Counted from the first letter of the stretch, positions 7,649-16,733 are shown. The stretch: DNA of 64,000 bases from Thalassobacillus devorans (GCF_011761345.1 NZ_JAASRY010000002.1:434001-498000); one strand, 5' to 3'. The notes: generated by a model from the sequence alone, not told the origin. Made by a program: numbers and translations.

Positions 7649-9760
7649 TTAGTGTGAGTAAGTTTCTATTAAATTTGTTATTTCATTTTTATCTTGGGAA
7701 TTTAAAATTTTGTCGATGTTTCCATCCTCTGACAGCATGGTTGTCAGCTGGGATAAAGCCTTCAAATGTGTTTCATTATCAATAGCTGCTAATACAATGA
7801 CAAGGTTCGCCTGATGTTTTTCTTGTTCAGAAAAACCTACCGGCTCTTCCAGCTTGAGTAAGCTCATTCCTAATCGTCCGACTCCCGCTTCAGGACGTGC
7901 GTGAGGGATAGCGATTTTGGGGGCTATGACAATATATGGGCCAAATTCATTTACATTTTCAATCATGGCATCCACGTAGCTGGCATGAATGAAATTTTTA
8001 TCTACCAGCGGTTGGGCAGCTATTTTTATGGCTTGCATCCAATCGGCGGCTTTTTCTTTAAACTGTATCGTATCTGAGGTCAATAGTTCCTGTAACACGG
8101 GAGAATGACGCTCCTTTCCAGCACTTGAATTCTTTGGTGCATACCCTTCTAAATCTTGCAGAAGCCGGTCGCGATCGTGGATGGTGGCATGACGCTCGAT
8201 GATAGCGATCAGTTTTTCGGCTTCATTTTTTTGTTTCCCTTGATAAGAAAGGTGCTTGTTCAACTCTTGCATGACATATTCTTTGTCTGTATTGGAGAGA
8301 ATGGCAGGGACGTGGATGACTGGAACATCTTTTTCCTTTATGAAATTCGTTGAAAAAATGATATCGACATCCAATTCATCTTTTTGTGCCTCGAATTCTC
8401 TCATGGAGAATGTTTGCGTGATTTTTATCCCTGAGAGCAAGTTTTCTAATTGTGATTTCAGCATATTAGAAGTGCCGATACCGTTTTCACAAACGATGAT
8501 CGCTTGATAGTCAGCAGGAACCTGCTTTTTCTCTCGTTTCAACCATCCGCCAAAATGAAGCGCGATATAGGCGATCTCTTCATCAGGGATTTCAACTCCC
8601 ACAAAATATTCCAGGTGTATCATCACTTTTCTTGTCAGATGGATTAGTTCACTGTAATTTTCCTGGATAGACTCTGCCAGCTCATTTGCTATTTTCACTC
8701 CATATTTCAAACGGTAATAGGTGGGTTTGATATGGGCGATGAGGTTATCCTCCAGCCCTTCCCGGTCGTCGAAAATAATACAGGCATGCGCCTGGAAATC
8801 GTTGATCATGCGTTTCACTACATTTCGAAGACCCTCGAGCTCCTTCTCACTATCACTTGAAAAATCATCTCGGTGTACTTTGGCGCCTAGAATGTTCATG
8901 GCGATGAAACAAATTTCATCTTCAGGAATGCTGCTATTATCTTTCGCGTGCAGTTTCTCGATAATTTCCTTCGCAACTTGAAAAGCCTTGGTGGTTCGCA
9001 ATACTTCTTTTTCTTCTTGATCCACCTTCAGCGAAGGAGCGGTATCGAGCCGCTTTAATGTGATCAGAATTTGAATCGACAGTAATTCGACGGTTTCTTC
9101 CGTGAAAGTCAGGTGCAGCAACTCTTCCATTTCATAGAGATGATTTTTGATGCGTTCCTGCAATTCAGTATCCTGATCAGCAGATTCACCATGGGAAAGA
9201 AGTAAGTGATGTACCTGCTCTTTCAGCACCTCAGCTTCCTGTTTCACATATACTTCTGCTACTAAATCAGATAGGATCTGGCGTTTCGCGGTCTCTTGTC
9301 CAGTTATCATATAACCTTTGTTAGGCTGATAGTCTAATTGGATAGAATGTTTTTCAAAATGCTGCTTGATTTGTTTTAGGTCCTTAACGATCGTTCCTCT
9401 GCTTGCATTCACCAGTTCAATGAACATTTTCATCGAGGAAGGGCGTTTTGCTGTTAGCAGATAAATCATTAGGAGTATTCTCCGCTCTTCCTGAGAATAC
9501 TGATAGCCCCATTCATTAGACCATTGTGCCTGATGAGGAAGCTTCGTACGAGCTTCTTCTGTAAGAAAGAAACCAGCACCGTGCTTCCTCTTAATGCTTT
9601 CGATCCCCTGTTGCTCCAGCCAATTATTAATTTGCTGGATATCGTAATAAATCGTACGTTGTGATACACCCAGCTTCTTTTCCAAGCTGCTGGTAGTAAT
9701 CGGGGATTCTGTTTCATAGAACAGTTTCAATATCGATGCTCTTCGTTCATCCAATACCAT
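7649..9760 (-). CDS. PRD-containing transcriptional activator with EIIB-like and EIIA domains (BglG/MtlR type)
   Basis: The 703-residue regulator has an N-terminal winged helix (residues 1-60, SSLEKKLGVSQRTIYYDIQQIN), an Mga-type second helix-turn-helix (about 80-165), two PRD domains (about 190-410), an EIIB-like domain (from about 415, IIVCENGIGTSNMLKSQL) and a C-terminal EIIA domain with the phospho-histidine in IPHARPE (His620). Such proteins sense sugar flux through phosphorylation by HPr and by PTS proteins. Because the operon has IIB and IIC but no separate IIA, the C-terminal domain may also be the working IIA of the transporter. It starts at ATG 9760 behind GGGAGG and is the first gene of the operon. 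Confidence 0.88.
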   Translation of the reverse strand: MVLDERRASILKLFYETESPITTSSLEKKLGVSQRTIYYDIQQINNWLEQQGIESIKRKHGAGFFLTEEARTKLPHQAQWSNEWGYQYSQEERRILLMIYLLTAKRPSSMKMFIELVNASRGTIVKDLKQIKQHFEKHSIQLDYQPNKGYMITGQETAKRQILSDLVAEVYVKQEAEVLKEQVHHLLLSHGESADQDTELQERIKNHLYEMEELLHLTFTEETVELLSIQILITLKRLDTAPSLKVDQEEKEVLRTTKAFQVAKEIIEKLHAKDNSSIPEDEICFIAMNILGAKVHRDDFSSDSEKELEGLRNVVKRMINDFQAHACIIFDDREGLEDNLIAHIKPTYYRLKYGVKIANELAESIQENYSELIHLTRKVMIHLEYFVGVEIPDEEIAYIALHFGGWLKREKKQVPADYQAIIVCENGIGTSNMLKSQLENLLSGIKITQTFSMREFEAQKDELDVDIIFSTNFIKEKDVPVIHVPAILSNTDKEYVMQELNKHLSYQGKQKNEAEKLIAIIERHATIHDRDRLLQDLEGYAPKNSSAGKERHSPVLQELLTSDTIQFKEKAADWMQAIKIAAQPLVDKNFIHASYVDAMIENVNEFGPYIVIAPKIAIPHARPEAGVGRLGMSLLKLEEPVGFSEQEKHQANLVIVLAAIDNETHLKALSQLTTMLSEDGNIDKILNSQDKNEITNLIETYSH

Positions 9761-10324
9761 CGGTTAATCCTCCCGGGTTAGGATTATTCCTTTTAAATTT
9801 GCAAATTGTAACAGATGTTCAAGATGATCATCTTATGGTTCTTATTATAACCGCTTGAAATTCGCTTTGAAAGGGGTTTCACAGTGAAAGGGTTGTTAAT
9901 GTATTAATTTGCAAAAATGAACACCTGGAGCATTTATCGGAAAACTTTTCCTGCGATGGAGAAACTTGTTTAATGATAATGCTTTTTACTTCAAAGAGAG
10001 TAAAAGGATGAAAATAATACTTAAAGATTGGTTATAGGTAAAATATCGTTATCAGTAAGTCAAAGGCTCACTACATATAATTAAACCAACCCCGGTTCTT
10101 CATGCAGTGGAGAATCGGGGTTTTTAGTTGGGTTACTCTGTAAAAAATAGTAAGCAGTTAATGGGCTAAATGCTTCATTAAGGTATAGTTGTTTGATTTC
10201 ATCGTCCTAGTATCAAGGAACCGTTTTCACAGGATATTGTCATATATATACTCATTTTGTAAGATTTTCTTTATACTGGAATCGTTAGGCGTATGACCAT
10301 AAATCACTAATGGAGGGTATGCAG
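9761..10324. other. non-coding gap between the PTS operon and the nuclease gene
   Basis: The 564 bases separate two divergently transcribed units. The left part should hold the minus-strand promoter of the PTS operon; I could not identify it with confidence. A hairpin followed by five T at 10088-10125 lies on the plus strand with no gene before it. The right end holds the ribosome site GGAGGG (10312-10317) of the nuclease. I see no supported gene; the only frame behind a ribosome-site-like sequence is 9 codons at 10008. Confidence 0.5.
10088..10125 (+). terminator. orphan hairpin terminator
   Basis: AACCCCGGTTCTTC (10088-10101) pairs with GGAGAATCGGGGTT (10109-10122), with two G-U pairs, and TTTTT ends at 10125. 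On the plus strand it has the shape of an intrinsic terminator, but no plus-strand gene precedes it; the nearest upstream gene runs the other way. Confidence 0.6.
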
Positions 10325-13300
10325 ATGAAAAAGGTCGTAAGTAATCGGATTCAGGCATTGAGTTTGATTGCTGTATTGCTGCTCGGGTTCGTAGCACCGG
10401 TCGAACCGGTACATGCGGATGAGCACATGGATGATTTGATAATTTCTGAATACGTAGAGGGGAGCAGTAATAATAAAGCTCTTGAACTCTACAACGGTAC
10501 AGGCAGTGAAATAGATTTATCAGAGTATACGTTGGAATTGTACTCCAATGGTAATGATTACACCCAATCCACGTTTACTCCTGAAGGAACATTAGCCAGT
10601 GGCGAAGTGTTAGTTATCGTGAACAGCCAGGCTGGCGAAGAACTAAAAGCTAAAGCAGATGTGATCAATAGTGTCACTGGGTTTAATGGCAATGACGCTC
10701 TTGTCCTGAAAAAACAGGAAGACGTTGTGGACTCATTTGGGCAGGTTGGCAACGATGCCGAATATGCAAAAGACGTAACACTTGTCCGCAGTGACGATGT
10801 GACAAGCGGAGACACTGATCCGAGTAATGCTTTTGACGCAAGCGCAGAATGGGATGCATATCCACGTGATACTTTTGACTACCTTGGTTTCTATGATGTG
10901 CCAGAAACGGAGCCAGTAGAACTTCAAACCATTGAAGAAGCACGTCAGGCTGAAGAAGGAACCGATGTAAAAGTACAGGGTGTGGCGACTGCAGCCTTTG
11001 AAGCAGGCGGACAGACGAACCTTTACATACAAGATGAAACAGCAGGAATCATTGTCCGTGCACCAGGTCTGAATGTACAGCCGGGTGATGAAGTAGAAGC
11101 TCAAGGTGAATTTTCTTCTTACTACGGCATGCAGCAAATTCTTGCATCTTCATCAACCGTAGAAATTGTAAATGAAGGTCTTGGAGTACCTGAGGCGCAA
11201 TCTGTAACATCCGATGACTTCTCAGCGGAAAATGGGGAGACGATTGAAGGTGAATTAGTTTCTACAAAAAACGTGGAGATCACTGATGTAGGCAGTAATG
11301 GTAACTACACAGCTGTCGATGAAAATGGTAGCTTTACAATCGCTCCTAACGATGAAAGTTTAGTAGAAGTTGGGGAAAGTTACGAAGTTATTGAGGGTGT
11401 TGTAGACTACAACTTTGGAGAATACAAACTAGTTCCCCGTTCTGAAGACGACGTCATCGATGTTGTTTTCTCTGTAAAAGCGAGCCCTGCTTCTGGCCAG
11501 GTTTTTGAAGGTACAAAAGTAGAATTGAAGACTTACGAAGAAGGCGCAGAAATCTATTATACTATCGATGGTTCTGAGCCAACTACTGATAGTGAGCTGT
11601 ATGGCGGAGCAATTGAAATCACAGAAGATACGACAATTAAAGCGGTTGCTGCTCGTGACAACGGCGAAACAAGTGAAGTCGCTACTTTTGACTACACGAT
11701 TTTGAAGCCTGCGGATGAAGTGGAAATCCACGATATCCAGGGTGCCGGCCACACCTCCCCTTATGAAGGCAGTGCGGTTTCCGGTGTGGAAGGCGTAGTG
11801 ACAAAAGTGAATGGCAACAACGGTTTTTACATGCAAAGCGTGAACCCGGATGATGATATTGCTACATCCGAAGGTATTTATGTTTATAAGCGCAGCCATG
11901 GTGTAGAAGTTGGTAACCTGGTTGCAGTAGATGGTCAGGTAAAAGAATGGCGTGAAGATGGTTATTCCGATGCGAAAGATTTACTGACAACGCAAATCAC
12001 GGGCTCCGAGGTGTCCGTAGTAGAATCTGGTGTGGAAGTTCCTGATCCGGTCGTAATCGGTGAAGATCGCATTCAGCCAACCGAAGTGATTGAAGACGAT
12101 GCGATGACTTCTTTCGACCCGGAAACAGATAGCCTTGATTTTTATGAAAGCATGGAAGGCATGCTGATCCAGTTGAACGATGCCACAGCAACTGGCCCAA
12201 TCAAATACGATGAGCTTCCAGTAGTAGTGGAAACAAGTGAAGATCAACTTCGCACAGAAGCAGGCGGACTGTTGATTTCTCCGGAAGATTATAATCCAGA
12301 ACGCATGCTGGTAGATGTTGATGGCATCGATATCAGTGCGAAAACGGGTGATTATTTTGAAGAATCAATCACAGGCGTGGTCAGCTATGACTTCAGCAAC
12401 TTCAAAATTCGTCCGACTGGTGATTTCCCTGAAATCCAGGACGGCGGCACAGAGCCGGATAGCACAGAACTTAAAGGCTTGAAACCAAAATTGACGGTAG
12501 CAAGCTACAATGTGGAGAATTTCCATGCAGGTACGGATCCGGAAAAAGTGGCGCGGATTGCAGAACAAATGGTAGAAAACATGAACGCACCTGACATCAT
12601 CGGACTTGTTGAAATGCAGGATAACAATGGTCCCACTGACGATGGTACTGTAGATGCTTCTGAAAGTTATCAAGCTTTGATAGAGGCAATTGAAGCGGCT
12701 GGCGGTCCAAGCTACGAGTATTCTGATATTGCACCAGAAGACAAAGAAGATGGCGGTCAGCCAGGCGGGAATATCCGTGTTGGTTTCCTTTATAACCCTG
12801 ACCGTGTGTCTATGACAGACAAGCCAGCCGGCGATGCTACATCAGCAGTAGCGGTTGACGATAATGGTTTGACGCTAAACCCTGGACGCATCGATCCGAC
12901 AAACGACGCGTTCGAAAGTTCTCGTAAATCGCTTGTAGGTGAGTTTGAATTTAACGGTGAAAAAGTTACGATAATTGCCAACCATTTGAACTCCAAAGGT
13001 GGCGATGGGGCACTATTTGGTTCGGAGCATCCAGTTGTACTCGGAAGTGAAGAGCAGCGCTTGCAGCAGGCAGAGGTTATTAATGGTTTTGTAGAAAATC
13101 TTATCGACGAAGATCCAGATGCTAACGTTGTAGTGCTGGGTGACTTGAATGACTTTGAATTTTCAGCTCCAGTACAAACATTAAAAGGTGACGTCCTGAC
13201 CAACATGGTCGAAGAGCTTCCTGAAGAGGAACGCTATAGTTATATCTACCAGGGTAATTCCCAAGTATTGGACCATATTCTGGTAAGCAACAACCTGGCG

Positions 13301-15010
13301 CACCGCACAAAAGCGGATATCGTTAATATCAATGCAGACTTTTCTGAAGAACATGGACGTGCCAGCGACCATGACCCACTTGTCGCTCAAATCCATCCGA
13401 AGAAGACAGTTGGTGAAAAGACTGGTAAAGGTCATAACGATCATCCTGGAAAAGGGAAACGCAAAAAGCCAGGTAAAGACAAAGAATATGAATTAAACTT
13501 AATGCATACGAACGATACACACGGAAACCTTGACGATATCGCTAAGACTGCCACAGCTATTGAGGGCTACCGCAGTGAAAATCCTGAATCTTTATTGCTG
13601 AGTGCAGGTGATGTATTCTCTGGAACTTTGTATTTTAATGAATTTCTGGGACAGGCAGACCTGGAGTTCATGAACTACTTTGGTTATGATGCGATGGCTT
13701 TCGGTAACCATGAGTTCGATTTAGGTTCTAATGAAGAAGGCCACCAGACGTTAGCTGATTTTGTAGAGAATGCCGAATTCCCGTTTGTCGCAGCAAATGT
13801 TGACTTCTCTAACGATGCTTTGTTCGAAGGTATGTTCTATGAAGACGTCATTACCCATAAGGCCGAAGATGGAAATATCTATGGTGGTATTATCAAGCGG
13901 GTGGAAGGTGAAAAAGTTGGTATCTTCGGATTGACCACAGAAGAGACAGTGGATATTTCCAGTCCAGAAGATGTTACCTTTGAAGATTACATCGAAGAAT
14001 CAGAAAAAATAATCGATGCTTTTGAAGAAAAAGGTGTTAACAAAATTATTGCACTGACACATCTTGGTCTCGATGATAATGCTGACTATGATAACGATCT
14101 TACTCTGGCTGAAACAGTAGACGGCATCGATATCATTGTCGGCGGTCATACGCACAGTGAATTGACTGAGCCGCGTTTTGTAGAAGCAGGCGAAGAACCA
14201 ACTGTTATTGTTCAGACTGGTGAATATAATAACAACCTCGGTACTCTTGATGTTACCTTTGACAAACAAGGAAAAGTGGTAAGCTATGAAGGAGAATTAG
14301 TCGACATCGGTGATTTGGAAGAAAATCTAGAAGTAAAAGAAATGCTTGCCCCATATGCAGAACAGGTAGAAGCTGTGAAAAATGAATCGATCGGCGCTGA
14401 AGCTGAGGTTTACTTGAACGGGGAACGTGATTTTGTCCGTACACAAGAGACAAACCTTGGTAACTTAATTGCAAATGGCATGCTTGCAAAAGCAAAATCC
14501 GTTAATCCGGAAACAGCAATTGCAGTAACTAACGGCGGTGGTATACGAGCCTCCATTGACGAAGGGGATATCACGGTCGGTGAAGTATTGACGACGATGC
14601 CGTTTGGAAACTCACTGGCCATCATGAACCTGACTGGTGCAGAGATTCTGGAAGCACTGGAACACAGCGTCAGTCAGGCTCCGAATGCTAACGGTGCGTT
14701 CCTTCATGTTGCCGGTATGCAATTTGAATATGACAGCAGCCAGCCGGAAGGCGAGCGAGTGGTCAATGTAGAAGTTGAACAGGAAGACGGTTCTTATGTA
14801 CCGTTGAGCGAAGACGAAAACTACTATGTTGCAACCAACGCATTCACGGCAAAAGGCGGCGACGGCTATGATGTATTCGCTCAAGCTTTTGAAGAAAACC
14901 GCGTCAGTGAACCAGGGTTCATCGATTATGAAATGTTCATTGATCATGTTACATCTCTGGAAAAAGTTGCTCCTGAAGTAGAAGGACGCATTGTCGACGT
15001 AAATCAATAA
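10325..15010 (+). CDS. secreted multidomain nuclease and 5'-nucleotidase (YhcR-like) with lamin-tail and chitobiase-like domains
   Basis: A signal peptide (MKKVVSNRIQ..., cleavage after VHA near residue 33) sends this 1561-residue protein outside. Domains in order: lamin-tail-like (about 38-190, LIISEYVEGSSNNKALELYN), OB-fold (199-345), chitobiase C-terminal-like (384-459, IYYTIDGSEPTTDSELY), second OB-fold (464-560), exo/endonuclease-phosphatase domain (723-1023, ASYNVENF, IIANHLNSK, VVLGDLNDFEFS, ASDHDPLV), a basic Gly/Lys linker (1026-1055), then 5'-nucleotidase (1056-1556, MHTNDTHGN, GNHEFD, GGHTHSE, VTNGGGIRASI). It should degrade nucleic acid and dephosphorylate the nucleotides. Bacillus YhcR combines the same activities but is smaller and sortase-anchored; no LPxTG-like end is seen here. 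Start chosen at ATG 10325, 7 bases behind GGAGGG. Confidence 0.93.
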   Translation: MKKVVSNRIQALSLIAVLLLGFVAPVEPVHADEHMDDLIISEYVEGSSNNKALELYNGTGSEIDLSEYTLELYSNGNDYTQSTFTPEGTLASGEVLVIVNSQAGEELKAKADVINSVTGFNGNDALVLKKQEDVVDSFGQVGNDAEYAKDVTLVRSDDVTSGDTDPSNAFDASAEWDAYPRDTFDYLGFYDVPETEPVELQTIEEARQAEEGTDVKVQGVATAAFEAGGQTNLYIQDETAGIIVRAPGLNVQPGDEVEAQGEFSSYYGMQQILASSSTVEIVNEGLGVPEAQSVTSDDFSAENGETIEGELVSTKNVEITDVGSNGNYTAVDENGSFTIAPNDESLVEVGESYEVIEGVVDYNFGEYKLVPRSEDDVIDVVFSVKASPASGQVFEGTKVELKTYEEGAEIYYTIDGSEPTTDSELYGGAIEITEDTTIKAVAARDNGETSEVATFDYTILKPADEVEIHDIQGAGHTSPYEGSAVSGVEGVVTKVNGNNGFYMQSVNPDDDIATSEGIYVYKRSHGVEVGNLVAVDGQVKEWREDGYSDAKDLLTTQITGSEVSVVESGVEVPDPVVIGEDRIQPTEVIEDDAMTSFDPETDSLDFYESMEGMLIQLNDATATGPIKYDELPVVVETSEDQLRTEAGGLLISPEDYNPERMLVDVDGIDISAKTGDYFEESITGVVSYDFSNFKIRPTGDFPEIQDGGTEPDSTELKGLKPKLTVASYNVENFHAGTDPEKVARIAEQMVENMNAPDIIGLVEMQDNNGPTDDGTVDASESYQALIEAIEAAGGPSYEYSDIAPEDKEDGGQPGGNIRVGFLYNPDRVSMTDKPAGDATSAVAVDDNGLTLNPGRIDPTNDAFESSRKSLVGEFEFNGEKVTIIANHLNSKGGDGALFGSEHPVVLGSEEQRLQQAEVINGFVENLIDEDPDANVVVLGDLNDFEFSAPVQTLKGDVLTNMVEELPEEERYSYIYQGNSQVLDHILVSNNLAHRTKADIVNINADFSEEHGRASDHDPLVAQIHPKKTVGEKTGKGHNDHPGKGKRKKPGKDKEYELNLMHTNDTHGNLDDIAKTATAIEGYRSENPESLLLSAGDVFSGTLYFNEFLGQADLEFMNYFGYDAMAFGNHEFDLGSNEEGHQTLADFVENAEFPFVAANVDFSNDALFEGMFYEDVITHKAEDGNIYGGIIKRVEGEKVGIFGLTTEETVDISSPEDVTFEDYIEESEKIIDAFEEKGVNKIIALTHLGLDDNADYDNDLTLAETVDGIDIIVGGHTHSELTEPRFVEAGEEPTVIVQTGEYNNNLGTLDVTFDKQGKVVSYEGELVDIGDLEENLEVKEMLAPYAEQVEAVKNESIGAEAEVYLNGERDFVRTQETNLGNLIANGMLAKAKSVNPETAIAVTNGGGIRASIDEGDITVGEVLTTMPFGNSLAIMNLTGAEILEALEHSVSQAPNANGAFLHVAGMQFEYDSSQPEGERVVNVEVEQEDGSYVPLSEDENYYVATNAFTAKGGDGYDVFAQAFEENRVSEPGFIDYEMFIDHVTSLEKVAPEVEGRIVDVNQ

Positions 15011-15024
15011 TATAAAAAGTTAAA

Positions 15025-15066
15025 AACACCCCGGGTCCTCCAGAATTTGGAGGGACCCGGGGTGTT
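15025..15066. terminator. palindrome family copy 3, between convergent genes
   Basis: AACACCCCGGGTCCTCC pairs with GGAGGGACCCGGGGTGTT around AGAATTT, with a one-base bulge. It lies 14 bases behind the nuclease stop and about 45 bases from the end of the convergent nucleoside hydrolase. It belongs to the CCCGGGTCC subtype, as do the copies at 55371 and 61429. Confidence 0.85.
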
Positions 15067-15110
15067 GTGCGTTCAACAAAATATCACAGAAGCATAGCTC
15101 CTGCGATATA

Positions 15111-16046
15111 TTAATAGGAAGATAAACTTCGTTTTAATAAGTTCCAGAATTTATTCTGATCTATCACGTGTGCGAAATGGACATTAGGATCTTGGCCGGT
15201 AACACAAAGCAAATCCACGCATGTCATTCCGTATGCATATTCCCCTTTTGTCTCTATCGCCACATTTACATGTTTGAATTCGAAAATCGATGGCTCAATT
15301 AGATAAGCGATAGTGCATGCATCATGAATAGGAGCACCTTCAAATCCGAAGTACTCCTGGTATGTATGTTTGAAATAGTTAAGCAGCTCAACGACAGTTT
15401 CTGCGACAGGGTTTTTAATGGTGGCTAAATCTTCAATGATGCTGTCGGTTGCCTGTGCCTGGTGGGTGATATCGAGACCGAACATGGTGATCGGAACGCC
15501 ACTCTCGAATACGACCTTGGCTGCTTCCGCATCGACATAGATATTAAACTCTGCTGCAGGTGTCCAGTTGCCGAATGTACCCCCGCCCATAAGGACAATT
15601 TCTTTTATGTTCGTAACAATCTTTGGTTCCTTAATCATAGCAAGAGCTATATTGGTAAGTGGTCCTGTCGGCACTAGTGTGATAGGTTTATCGGAATGTA
15701 ATACTTTTTCTATAATTAAATCAGCTGCATGGATATTTTCTACTTTCTTAACAGGTTCGTCAGGAAACTGGGGGCCGTCCAGTCCACTGTCTCCGTGGAT
15801 TTCTTTCGCAATTTCACTTTGTTTTACTAATGGCCGTTCTGCCCCCATGGCAATTGGTATGTTCTTTAACTGTAAAAGATCACATATGCGCTGGGCGTTC
15901 AGAGTCGTTTTTTCAACTTCTACATTACCTGCAACAGTGGTAATCGCTTCGATATAGATCTTATCACTGGAATTAGCCAGGATGATAGAGATAGCATCAT
16001 CATGTCCTGGATCGCAATCTAATATGACATTCGTTCGTGTCGTCAT
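15111..16046 (-). CDS. nucleoside hydrolase (inosine-uridine preferring family)
   Basis: The enzyme splits ribonucleosides into base and ribose in the cytoplasm. The calcium-binding signature DCDPGHDDA is at residues 10-18, with the supporting motifs ITTVAGNVEVEKTTLNA, PLTNIALA, MGGG and the late PIHDACTIAYL containing the catalytic-side His. At 311 residues it has the usual family length. It starts at ATG 16046 behind GGAGGG. It is convergent with the secreted nuclease/nucleotidase gene, so the pair covers nucleic acid to nucleoside outside and nucleoside to base inside. A 13-bp inverted repeat lies 26-64 bases upstream of its start. Exact base preference cannot be read from the sequence. 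Confidence 0.9.
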   Translation of the reverse strand: MTTRTNVILDCDPGHDDAISIILANSSDKIYIEAITTVAGNVEVEKTTLNAQRICDLLQLKNIPIAMGAERPLVKQSEIAKEIHGDSGLDGPQFPDEPVKKVENIHAADLIIEKVLHSDKPITLVPTGPLTNIALAMIKEPKIVTNIKEIVLMGGGTFGNWTPAAEFNIYVDAEAAKVVFESGVPITMFGLDITHQAQATDSIIEDLATIKNPVAETVVELLNYFKHTYQEYFGFEGAPIHDACTIAYLIEPSIFEFKHVNVAIETKGEYAYGMTCVDLLCVTGQDPNVHFAHVIDQNKFWNLLKRSLSSY

Positions 16047-16071
16047 CTTTATCCCTCCTGTAGTTAATCAT

Positions 16072-16110
16072 TATATAGAAAAATGTCGAAGATTTATATT
16101 TTTCTATATA
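16072..16110 (-). promoter_or_regulatory. perfect 13-bp inverted repeat upstream of the nucleoside hydrolase
   Basis: TATATAGAAAAAT (16072-16084) is an exact inverted copy of ATTTTTCTATATA (16098-16110), with a 13-base spacer that contains TGTCGAA, the core of a Spo0A box. It sits in the 5' region of the hydrolase gene. It could be a repressor operator or a leader hairpin; no GC content or T-run makes it a standard terminator. Confidence 0.5.
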
Positions 16111-16255
16111 AGGAATGATAATTTTAATCTTTTCGTCTCTCTAAAAATCAATTATCTGATGAAATAGTCTGAGAGAAACATTATTATCATGTTTCGCCAA
16201 CCAGATATCCAGAGAGTAAGATGAAACCATAAAATGATGTAAAGGAGAGATAGGG

Positions 16256-16447
16256 ATGGATGAAGATTTGAAAGATGAAATACGTGAGGAAGAACTCCGG
16301 GAACTGATGGATGACTATCATACGAATTGCTGGAGATGCCGTGAATCCGTGGATATGGCAGAGGTTGTTACAGTTACAGACGGCAGGACATATTGGAAAG
16401 AACTATGCCCTGATTGTTATGACTTCTATAAAGAAGCTACAAAATGA
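16256..16447 (+). CDS. small zinc-ribbon-like hypothetical protein
   Basis: This 63-residue acidic protein is preceded by a good ribosome site (AAAGGAGAGA). It has a charged helix (residues 1-22, DEDLKDEIREEELRELMDD) and then two Cys-x2-Cys knuckles (CWRC at about 26-29 and CPDC at about 52-55), the spacing of a treble-clef or rubredoxin-like zinc ribbon. I do not recognise a named family. It stands alone: the gene to its left runs the other way, and a degenerate palindrome begins right at its stop codon. A role in protein or nucleic acid binding is possible but not shown. Confidence 0.7.
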   Translation: MDEDLKDEIREEELRELMDDYHTNCWRCRESVDMAEVVTVTDGRTYWKELCPDCYDFYKEATK

Positions 16448-16486
16448 TACCCCAGATTTCTAGATTTGGGAGGACTACGGGGTGTA
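16448..16486 (+). terminator. palindrome family copy 4, degenerate
   Basis: The outer arms ATACCCC and GGGGTGTAT are kept, and the centre retains TTTGGGAGGA, but the inner left arm (AGATTTCTAGA) no longer pairs well. It begins immediately after the stop codon of the zinc-ribbon gene and is followed by TTTT. Confidence 0.65.
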
Positions 16487-16598
16487 TTTTCCAAAGAAGA
16501 AACAAATATTTACAAAAAACTACAGCAATCTTTCCTAATCTATGGTATATTCTTATTATTGACAAAACGGAAGTTTGATAGATTAGGAGGGATAGTAG

Positions 16599-16733
16599 TT
16601 GGAAGAACAGCGGAAACTGACGGAAATGCTGCAAAACTTGATTCAAAAGACGGAAACAAAGGAAATTCAATCGTCAGAGGAAATGATTAAACAAATTGTT
16701 GCTAATCTTGAAGGGTATCGTTTGCAGAACTAA
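16599..16733 (+). CDS. very small helical hypothetical protein (44 residues, TTG start)
   Basis: A strong ribosome site (TAGGAGGGA, 16584-16592) is followed at the right spacing by TTG 16599 and a 44-codon frame ending TAA 16731-16733. The product (LEEQRKLTEMLQNLIQKTE... to EGYRLQN) is amphipathic and should be mostly helical or coiled coil. A TTGACA is seen at 16559-16564, just upstream. A very strong hairpin terminator starts 39 bases downstream, so the gene has a ribosome site, a start, helical coding character and a terminator of its own. I do not recognise it. Its frame differs from the longer overlapping frames, which lack ribosome sites. Confidence 0.65.
   Translation: MEEQRKLTEMLQNLIQKTETKEIQSSEEMIKQIVANLEGYRLQN

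Noticed and set aside
10008-10037. A 9-codon frame behind AAAAGG near the orphan terminator
   Set aside because: Far too short to judge by coding character. It could be a leader peptide, but nothing else supports it.
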